From Rhodomicrobium sp. R_RK_3 (lineage in GTDB: Bacteria; Pseudomonadota; Alphaproteobacteria; Rhizobiales; Rhodomicrobiaceae): a stretch of DNA of 64,000 nt. The notes under the pieces were generated by a model, which ran no database searches, was not told the origin of the DNA, and saw nothing but the letters and a program-made list of their open reading frames with translations. Each line of letters starts with the position of its first letter. Within the stretch, counting starts at the first letter, position 1. A program made the position numbers and the translations under genes. Where the stretch lies: NCBI RefSeq assembly GCF_002198715.1, contig NZ_MWLK01000031.1:106700-170699 (forward strand). Reading direction: 5' to 3'. Of this stretch, positions 56,025 through 62,310 are shown in pieces.

Positions 56025-56408
56025 ATGAACATGGAAATTGCCATGGACCATGACAGTGCCTCGCCGCGGCGAGTCCTCATTGTCGAAGACGAAGTGCTGA
56101 TTGCGCTGATGCTGCAGGACATGCTCGCCGATGCCGGCCTGCAGGTCGAGGCGGTGGCCAATTCGCTCGACACCGGCATCGACTTGGCGAGGAATGCGGC
56201 GGTCGACCTTGCGGTGCTGGACATTAATCTCAACGGCGAGGATGTTTATCCGATCGCGGAAATTCTGCGTGGCCGGGGTATTCCGTTCATTTTCTCGACC
56301 GGCTATGGCGCCGGCGGCGTCCGGCCCGAATTCGACGCGGCGCCGCGCGTGGTGAAGCCGTTCCAGCAGGACCTGCTCGTCGCCGCCCTGCGCCAATTGG
56401 TGAAATAG
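56025..56408 (+). CDS. FATGUY-type single-domain response regulator
   Basis: A 127-residue receiver without an output domain. Acidic pair in VLIVEDEVLIALMLQDML, phospho-Asp in LAVLDINLNGEDV, and instead of the usual Thr motif, PFIFSTGYGAGG, the F-x-T-G-Y signature of FATGUY receivers such as SdrG, which pass phosphate in the general stress pathway; Lys in RVVKPFQ. The ATG at 56025 has AAGGA 8 bp upstream. It is probably a phosphorelay member of the PhyR system. Confidence 0.9.
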   Translation: MNMEIAMDHDSASPRRVLIVEDEVLIALMLQDMLADAGLQVEAVANSLDTGIDLARNAAVDLAVLDINLNGEDVYPIAEILRGRGIPFIFSTGYGAGGVRPEFDAAPRVVKPFQQDLLVAALRQLVK

Positions 56409-56548
56409 CCCCCCGTCTGTCCTGAACTCCCTTAAAATTTCGCCCCACCCGCGGCGCTACCGCAGCCGCCAGCAGTCGCGCGGCCGCGGCGGCGCCGGAT
56501 TGGGTCGTGGGAACAGGAATGCGCGGCAAAACCGGGGCAGAAATGAAA

Positions 56549-56566
56549 GGGGGGCCTCGGCCCCCC
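56549..56566 (-). terminator. Terminator of the porin-like gene
   Basis: GGGGGGCC and GGCCCCCC with a 2-nt centre; on the reverse strand it is followed by TTTCATTT. It lies about 10 bp after the stop of the outer-membrane protein gene. Confidence 0.75.
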
Positions 56567-56574
56567 GCTTGGTT

Positions 56575-57405
56575 CTATTTCAGCACTTCGGCATCCGGCG
56601 TCAGATGGATGTTGACGCCGACTTTGGCCGTGTGCAGCGCGTTCTCGAAGTCGTAGATGTCGCCTTGCGGGCTCCGGGAATCGTCCGTGCCGAAATCCAT
56701 GTAGAGATATTCGGCCTTCACCGAGACGCGATCGGTCAGCGCATATTCGATGCCGGCGCCGAGCGCCCAGCCGGTCTGCACATCGCTGGTGCTGGTCTGG
56801 CTGCCCTCGGCGAGCGCGCCGTTGTCGATGTCGAAGGCGGTGTGCTTGATGTCGGCGAAAGCGAGGCCGCCCTTGGCATAGACGAGCGCCCTGTCGATGG
56901 CGTAGCCCGCGCGCAGGGTCAGCGTGCCGTACATGCCATATTCGACCGAGCCGAAATCCTGGTCGTCATTGGGCCGAAACAGCAGCTTGTCCTCTTCGAT
57001 GTTCAGCCAGCCGAGTTCGCCCTCGACGCCGAAGACGAAACGGCCGCGCTGCACGTTATAACCGAGCTGGACGCCGCCGAACGCCCCTTCCGAGTCGATC
57101 TCCATCGGCGTGCCGCAATAATTGCCGGTCAATGCCGGACCGCAAGCAAAGGCGCCGAAGGGCGGCGGTCCGCCCGGAACCGTCGGCTGGCCCAGCTTGG
57201 TGCCGCCGTCCCCGATGCTGGTGTCGCCCCAGCCATAGCCCGCATGAGCGCCGATATAGAAACCGGACCAGATCGCCGGGCTGGCATAGGCCGGCGCGTC
57301 CTTGAAGCTTCCGCCGTCCTTGGCGTAGATGTCGGCGGCGTAAAGCTGAGACGGCAAGACAGTCGTGGCAATCAACGAAAATAGCGCGCAGGTGCGGCGA
57401 AACAT
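56575..57405 (-). CDS. Omp25/31-like outer-membrane beta-barrel protein
   Basis: A 276-residue outer-membrane protein with a signal peptide (LFSLIATTVLPSQLYA). Alternating strands start at WSGFYIGAHAGYGWGD; others are GAFGGVQLGYNVQRGRFVFG, GTLTLRAGYAIDRALVYAKG, GWALGAGIEYALTDRVSVKA and VKAEYLYMDFG. The pattern is the Omp25/31 (OmpA-like small barrel) family of Hyphomicrobiales. The last residues (VLK) lack a terminal Phe, which is often present in barrels. No EcfG promoter was found upstream; the 57406-57749 gap otherwise holds only the DUF2171 promoter. Confidence 0.9.
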   Translation of the reverse strand: MFRRTCALFSLIATTVLPSQLYAADIYAKDGGSFKDAPAYASPAIWSGFYIGAHAGYGWGDTSIGDGGTKLGQPTVPGGPPPFGAFACGPALTGNYCGTPMEIDSEGAFGGVQLGYNVQRGRFVFGVEGELGWLNIEEDKLLFRPNDDQDFGSVEYGMYGTLTLRAGYAIDRALVYAKGGLAFADIKHTAFDIDNGALAEGSQTSTSDVQTGWALGAGIEYALTDRVSVKAEYLYMDFGTDDSRSPQGDIYDFENALHTAKVGVNIHLTPDAEVLK

Positions 57406-57679
57406 CGGCTCCCCCCGGAAATCGAATATTCAATGCATAAAGGAGCCTCAATACCAGCGACACCGACCCAGGGTTGCAGGCTTGTCGGGAAGGGCGCTTT
57501 TCGCCCTAGAAGAGGCCAGCCAAGCCATTGAAATAGCGCGCTATTTCAGCTCAGAATGTTTTTTCGCACCAAATCCGATCCGAGCGGCATTGTGATGATT
57601 TGCACACATCCTAATGTCGCTGGCGCACCCTTGCCGGCCGTGTGATTCGCCGGGGAGCAGCCGCCCGCAAAGCTTGACG

Positions 57680-57705
57680 TGAACCGCGGGCCACTGCCGA
57701 ACGTT
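57680..57705 (+). promoter_or_regulatory. Near-EcfG promoter of the DUF2171 gene
   Basis: TGAAC (57680-57684), 17 bp, CGTT (57702-57705), 45 bp before the ATG. It has the same T-for-G change as the DUF883 promoter. Confidence 0.5.
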
Positions 57706-57749
57706 AGCGCAGCACTGTCGCCCCAAACCGTTTCGAGGAGTGAAATCAA

Positions 57750-58004
57750 ATGCATGCCAGCGAGATCAAAGAGCATATGGAAGTGATCGGCGCCGACGGC
57801 GTCCATGTCGGCACCGTCGACCGCGTCGAGAACGGCAAGATCAAGCTCATCAAGGCCGATAGCGGCGAGGGCGCGCACAAGGGCCATCATCATTTCATCG
57901 ATCTGGGGCTGGTCGCCGATGTTGAAGGCGACAAGGTGCGCTTGTCGGCCAATGGCGATGTCGCTGTGAGCTTCGAAGAGGAAGGCTCGTCCAAATTCGC
58001 CTGA
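57750..58004 (+). CDS. DUF2171-domain protein
   Basis: An 84-residue PRC-barrel-like protein of the DUF2171 family. The motif IKEHMEVIGADGVHVGTVDR is at the start, followed by KIKLIKADSG and HHHFIDLGLVADVEGDKVRLS. The family is frequent in alphaproteobacterial stress regulons; its job is not known. GAGGAG precedes the ATG. The next small gene follows after 45 bp, probably in the same transcript. Confidence 0.92.
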   Translation: MHASEIKEHMEVIGADGVHVGTVDRVENGKIKLIKADSGEGAHKGHHHFIDLGLVADVEGDKVRLSANGDVAVSFEEEGSSKFA

Positions 58005-58049
58005 GCGGATATGCTGACGCAACGAGAGTTTGAGCCGGGACCCGACATC

Positions 58050-58250
58050 ATGAGCAATGGCAATTCGCAATCGCTGTCCGACCTCGAATACCGCATCGCC
58101 CTTCTGCGCGAGAACATCGCCGAGCTGACCGAGCAGGCCGCCGGCTATTCCGGCGCCGGCGACGAGGAACGCAACGCCGACCGCATCGCCCAGCAAAGCG
58201 AGCAGCTCGACGCGCTGATCAAGGAGCGGGACGCGCTGCTGGGACAGTGA
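58050..58250 (+). CDS. Small coiled-coil hypothetical protein
   Basis: A 66-residue acidic, helical protein (SDLEYRIALLRENIAELTEQ, then AQQSEQLDALIKERDALLGQ) probably forming a coiled coil. It may start at ATG 58050 or 58011; the shorter form begins after a GGGA site. It is downstream of the DUF2171 gene. Not recognised as a named family. Confidence 0.65.
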   Translation: MSNGNSQSLSDLEYRIALLRENIAELTEQAAGYSGAGDEERNADRIAQQSEQLDALIKERDALLGQ

Positions 58251-58297
58251 CCGGGGCGGCGGCGGCAAGTCCGCGGGACCTGCCGCCGCGCGCGGCG

Positions 58298-58483
58298 TCA
58301 GCGGCCGCCGTGGCTCGACTCGGTGGCCCAAAAGGCGCGGCTGCCCTGCTGGCTGTCGCAGGAAAAGCCGCCGCATTGCTTGGACATGTCCACCCAGTTC
58401 TGGTCGGCCCGGTTGCGCGCCATCGCGCCCGACGCGCCGGTGACGACCATGGCGACGAGCGCCAAGCGGATGAGTTTGCTCAT
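58298..58483 (-). CDS. Small exported protein with two cysteines
   Basis: A 61-residue protein: signal peptide (LIRLALVAMVVTGASGAMA) and a mature part of about 39 residues with SKQCGGFSCDSQQGSRAFW. The two cysteines, five residues apart, could form a disulphide. GGAGATCGAT precedes the ATG. No family is recognised. It is convergent with the coiled-coil gene. Confidence 0.6.
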   Translation of the reverse strand: MSKLIRLALVAMVVTGASGAMARNRADQNWVDMSKQCGGFSCDSQQGSRAFWATESSHGGR

Positions 58484-58690
58484 ATCGATCTCCTGATAAG
58501 CTGAATTTTACCTACCTGAGATAGGCGGGCGCCGCGCTTCGGACTTGATCGAAAATCCCCCGAATTGCTCGGTTTTGGCCCGTTTGGCCGTGCCGCCACC
58601 GCAGCGGAGGCTTGCGGCCGCAGCCTTCGGTAGCCGTCGCGGCGGGTGCGGTATATGGTTCCGCCGCAAAAAGCTTCGGGAGGATCTAAG

Positions 58691-58906
58691 ATGACGCTGG
58701 TTCAGGCGGTAATGCTGATTGTCGGGATTGGATTTGCCCTCTCGCTGATCAGCTCGATCGCGGCTTGGCGGGACATGGCCGGATTGAAACCGCGTATCGC
58801 GGATCTGGCGGTGCCGTTCGCGGTGAAATGGGTGCTCTATTCCGGCGGTGTCGCGCTGGCGCTGGGGATCCAATATCTGCTGACCCATATGCGGGCCGCC
58901 GGGTAG
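58691..58906 (+). CDS. Small membrane protein
   Basis: A 71-residue protein with two hydrophobic helices (AVMLIVGIGFALSLISSIAA, WVLYSGGVALALGIQYLL) separated by a polar loop of about 25 residues (WRDMAGLKPRIADLAVPF). A strong GGGAGGATC site precedes the ATG. Not recognised. Its 3' end is 15 bp from that of the convergent LysR gene. Confidence 0.65.
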   Translation: MTLVQAVMLIVGIGFALSLISSIAAWRDMAGLKPRIADLAVPFAVKWVLYSGGVALALGIQYLLTHMRAAG

Positions 58907-58920
58907 CTGGGCCTCGCCGT

Positions 58921-59898
58921 CTAGGTGGCGCTTTTCGCCCATTTTGGGCTTGGCGCATGCGACCCGCTCTTATGCTGGCCGGCGAAGGCCGTGATGACGA
59001 ATTGCCGCCACCAGCTATGGGCGGGATCGGTCTGAAAACTCGGGTGCCACCACAGGCAGCTCTCGCTGTGCGGCAGCTTGACCGGCGCCGGCCGCAGCTC
59101 GATGCCGAGCCGCGGCGCCGCCCAATCCGCCAGAGAGCGCGGCATCGTCGAGACCAGATCGGACCCGGCGGCGGCATAAGCCGCGGCGAGGTAGTTCGGC
59201 ACCGTCAGGCCGACCGTCCGGACCCCGCCCATGCCCTTCAGCACATCGTCGATCCGCTCGCTGCGCCGCCCGGCGAGCTCGATGACGACATGCGTGCAGT
59301 CCAGATAGCGGGGGAGGCCGAAATCGTGCTCCAGCGCCGGGTGCGCCGACCGGAAGACGCAGGCATACGTCTCCGAAGCGACCAGCTTGCGCATCATGTC
59401 CCGCCCCAGATTGAGCGGCGCCTCCAATTCGGCGGGCGCGAGCACCAGATCGAGCCGGCCATTGGCGAGCTCGTCGACGACATCCGGGCTCAGCGTGCGC
59501 ACATCCAGCCGCATGGCCGGTGCCTGTTCGCGCAGCCTCGCGATCAAGCCCGGCAGCACCGTGTAGAGCCAGGCGCCCGGAAGCGCCAGCGAAAGCGGCC
59601 GGCGCGACCTTGCCGGATCGAAACTCTCCTCGGCCACGAAGGCCCGCCTTAATTCCTGCAAGCCGCGCTGGAGCGGCGGCAGGATGCCGAGCGCGAACGG
59701 CGTCGGCACCATCGCCCGCCCCGATCGCACCAGCAGCGCATCGCCGGTGGTCGCGCGCAATTCACGCAAGGCATGGCTCACCGCCGATTGCGTGACGCCC
59801 AGGCGCGCGGCCGCCCGCGTCACGCTGCGCTCCTCGAGCAGCACTTCAAGCGTCGGCAAGAGCCTCAGATCAATATTGCTGGCCTGGCTCATGCTCAT
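58921..59898 (-). CDS. LysR-family transcriptional regulator
   Basis: A 325-residue LysR regulator. The start at 59898 gives MSMSQASNIDLRLLPTLEVL; longer frames are not protein-like. Helix-turn-helix is RSVTRAAARLGVTQSAVSHA followed by LRELRATTGDALLVRSGRAM. The effector domain starts with RPLSLALPGAWLYTVLPGLI. The pattern around the N-terminus (NIDLRLLPTLEVLLEERSVT) and at TPFALGI resembles NodD/PcpR-type LysR proteins. The effector and targets are unknown; the divergent three-repeat gene is 286 bp away. Confidence 0.9.
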   Translation of the reverse strand: MSMSQASNIDLRLLPTLEVLLEERSVTRAAARLGVTQSAVSHALRELRATTGDALLVRSGRAMVPTPFALGILPPLQRGLQELRRAFVAEESFDPARSRRPLSLALPGAWLYTVLPGLIARLREQAPAMRLDVRTLSPDVVDELANGRLDLVLAPAELEAPLNLGRDMMRKLVASETYACVFRSAHPALEHDFGLPRYLDCTHVVIELAGRRSERIDDVLKGMGGVRTVGLTVPNYLAAAYAAAGSDLVSTMPRSLADWAAPRLGIELRPAPVKLPHSESCLWWHPSFQTDPAHSWWRQFVITAFAGQHKSGSHAPSPKWAKSAT

Positions 59899-60184
59899 GC
59901 GGCCGGGACAGACCGAAGAAAAAGACCGTTTGTGACAGAGGCCCCGCCCACTTTCATCTCCGACTAGGTGCAATGCGGATTGAGCGTAGCCGGATCTTCG
60001 GCGGCCGGTCTTGCATCCCATTGCGCCAGTCCCGCCGATTTGGCCGGAAACAACGCTGGCCGCGCACATGAGAGTTGCTCATGTCCGCATGAATAGCGCC
60101 TGGCTGGTCCATGATGACCGCCGGGATTAGGCTCGCAACGCACGATGGCGGTAAGACCCATGCGGCGGATCAAGGGAGTATCGG

Positions 60185-61255
60185 ATGCCGATTAGCAATG
60201 TTGGTGCCAATTTTTGCGCTGAACAGCTCGTTCCGCTCGAACCTGGTCGCCCGGGCAGTTTTGGGGGCGAGCTTGTCAGGCATCCCGCCCGCGGGCCGAT
60301 CGCGCCCTCCGAATATCCCCGCTCAGATCCTGAGAAGCTGATCCCAATCGTGCGTCCTGGGACGGAGATTTTCGAGAGGGGCCAATCGGAGCTCGCGCCC
60401 TTGCAGGATGGCGAAAAATCCCCCACGGTCAGCGCGCTCGACCGGCATACCGAGCTCGCCATATACCAGAAGCTCGTGGACGACATCAAAGCGGGCAACG
60501 CGGACGCAATCGTTGAGGATGCCGCGCTGCTCGCGGTCGTCGCCGCCCGGAATGGCCATGATCGGCTGGCCTATGTCGCGCGCAACATCGGCAATTCCAT
60601 CGGCAACGGGTCATATGCCGCGGATGGGTCGCTGCGGGCGCTGGCAGGTGCGGCGCCGGAAACGGCAGGAGCAATTTTCACCCCGGCCCAGCTCGACGAC
60701 GAGACCATGGCCGATCCCAACGCGCTCGGTCAAGCCTATCTCGACCTGGAATATGCTGTGGAGTCCGGGAAGGATCCCAGCGTGATCCTGGAGCGGGCCA
60801 AGACCGTCAAGGAGCTCGCGGAAGAAAGCGGCAACGACAAGCTGGCCGGGGCGGCGGACAAGATCATCAAGAGCATCGAGGACGGCTCGTTCGACCCGGT
60901 GGCGAGCGAGTTGGACCTGATGTGGAATGGCGCGACGAATGCGGATTTGGGCTTTGGCTCTCCCGCCCCCGACGATGCGGACAAGGCGCCCATGTCCGAC
61001 GAATTGAAGGCTTACAATGCCTTGCTTGCCGAAATGCAGGGCAGCGCCGACATCACCCAAGTTCGCAGTTGGGCCTTCGAGTTGGAGAACCGTGCCAGAG
61101 CCAATGGCGATGAACGGCTTGCATGGCTCGCCAGGGATATTGCGCATTCGACCTTCATCGGCACCTACGACGAGAAAGCGGAGACGTTCAGGCTGGCCCT
61201 GCTCGGCATGGCGCCCGGAACAAAGGCCGCGCAAAGCGGCGCCGTCACCGCGTGA
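60185..61255 (+). CDS. Three-repeat helical protein of unknown function
   Basis: Unrecognised. ATG at 60185 has AAGGGAG upstream. Of the 356 residues, 1-80 are Pro/Gly/Glu-rich and probably disordered; no signal peptide. Three copies of a unit of about 63 residues follow at 92-153, 184-246 and 276-341. The shared pattern is aY-x2-L-(x)-I/v-x-sG-D.. -A.. -LA.. -GNDrLA-x-AR.IA.sI..GsyD-x-A. Clear anchors are GHDRLAYVARNIGNSIGNGS, GNDKLAGAADKIIKSIEDGS and GDERLAWLARDIAHSTFIGT. The repeats suggest an all-helical scaffold or binding protein. The neighbours are LysR and AraC regulators. Confidence 0.7.
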   Translation: MPISNVGANFCAEQLVPLEPGRPGSFGGELVRHPARGPIAPSEYPRSDPEKLIPIVRPGTEIFERGQSELAPLQDGEKSPTVSALDRHTELAIYQKLVDDIKAGNADAIVEDAALLAVVAARNGHDRLAYVARNIGNSIGNGSYAADGSLRALAGAAPETAGAIFTPAQLDDETMADPNALGQAYLDLEYAVESGKDPSVILERAKTVKELAEESGNDKLAGAADKIIKSIEDGSFDPVASELDLMWNGATNADLGFGSPAPDDADKAPMSDELKAYNALLAEMQGSADITQVRSWAFELENRARANGDERLAWLARDIAHSTFIGTYDEKAETFRLALLGMAPGTKAAQSGAVTA

Positions 61256-61291
61256 GCACCGGAGGTCCCGGTGCGGATCGGCGCGCCGGGA

Positions 61292-61900
61292 CTATGATCG
61301 ATCGCCGCGCGGGGGCTGCTGCCCCATCCGGTTCGCGAAGACGGACGGGGTGCATCCGGCGTGGCGGCGGAAACGGCGGGTGAAATGGCTCTGGTCAGCA
61401 AAGCCGACCATGAGCGCGATCTGCGACAAGGACAGGCCGCCACGGCCCATCATCTCCTGCGCGCGCGCGATCCTTGCCCGCTCCAGATAGGCCATCGGCG
61501 TCAGACCGGTGCTGGCCTTGAAAAGGCGTATGAAATGGAAGCGGCTGACCCCGGCGATTGCCGCCAGATCCGACAGCGCGATCCCGTTGCCCATCTCATC
61601 CGCGATGAAGCCGATCACCCGGCCGAGGCTGACCCGATCCAACCCGTGAATTTTCCGATGCCTACGCGGACGGTCCCGCAAGGAACGCGCGGCCGGGTGC
61701 GCCTCGCCGGGCGATAGCGGCACCGCGCCCTCGACGAGCGGGTCGCGCGGACGACGGACAGGCATCGGCATGGCAAGTGGCGCGTCGGGGTCGACGGGCG
61801 TGGCGAGGCAAGCGAACGCGATGGACAAGTTGGGAAATGCCTCCCCCGATGCGACGAGGGGCAAATCCGTCCCCGGAACTCCGCAAGGCCTGTCGCTCAT
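61292..61900 (-). CDS. AraC-family transcriptional regulator
   Basis: A 202-residue regulator. The C-terminal 100 residues are the AraC double helix-turn-helix: IALSDLAAIAGVSRFHFIRL, FKASTGLTPMAYLERARIAR, and LSQIALMVGFADQSHFTRRF. The N-terminal 90 residues are short for an effector domain, Pro/Arg-rich and without a cupin fold, so the sensor domain is reduced or absent. It is convergent with the three-repeat gene, with 36 bp between stops. Confidence 0.88.
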   Translation of the reverse strand: MSDRPCGVPGTDLPLVASGEAFPNLSIAFACLATPVDPDAPLAMPMPVRRPRDPLVEGAVPLSPGEAHPAARSLRDRPRRHRKIHGLDRVSLGRVIGFIADEMGNGIALSDLAAIAGVSRFHFIRLFKASTGLTPMAYLERARIARAQEMMGRGGLSLSQIALMVGFADQSHFTRRFRRHAGCTPSVFANRMGQQPPRGDRS

Positions 61901-62042
61901 CTGGCTCTACGCTGACTGCTGGCACGCCTGACTTGGCGAGTCTCAGTCCTTTCGTAGAAAACCCAAATTACCGATGCATGTCCGATGGACGAAATTCATT
62001 ACATCGGTAATGACGAGGGCGTTTTATTGTTGGCGAACGCTG

Positions 62043-62119
62043 TGGTGGGCGCGGCAGGGCTCGAACCTGCAACCAGACGGTTATGAGCCGACGGCTCTAA
62101 CCAATTGAGCTACGCGCCC
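62043..62119 (-). tRNA. tRNA with CAT anticodon (elongator Met or Ile2)
   Basis: Reverse-strand cloverleaf with acceptor GGGCGCG/CGCGCCC, discriminator A and encoded CCA; D-stem GCTC/GAGC; anticodon loop CTCATAA; T-arm GCAGG-TTCGAGC-CCTGC. G1-C72 pairing and the lack of three G-C pairs in the anticodon stem exclude initiator tRNA. The anticodon stem GTCGG/CCGTC has a T-T mismatch at 28-42. The pattern resembles tRNA-Ile2 (lysidine-modified) as much as elongator Met; the sequence alone does not settle it. Confidence 0.92.
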
Positions 62120-62310
62120 CCTGGGAAGGTTTCTAGCCAATATTCGCCGCCCGCGCCAAGCGGGAAATCGGGCGCATGCGCCGCGCGGCCACATCATTCC
62201 TCAAAAACAAGCGCTTGTGCTAGGATGGTTAGTGAATTGGAGCAGAAGAGCGGCGAAGCTCTCGGCCGGCCGCAGCCAATCGCAGCCCGGCGGCGAGGAA
62301 TGACATCCCG

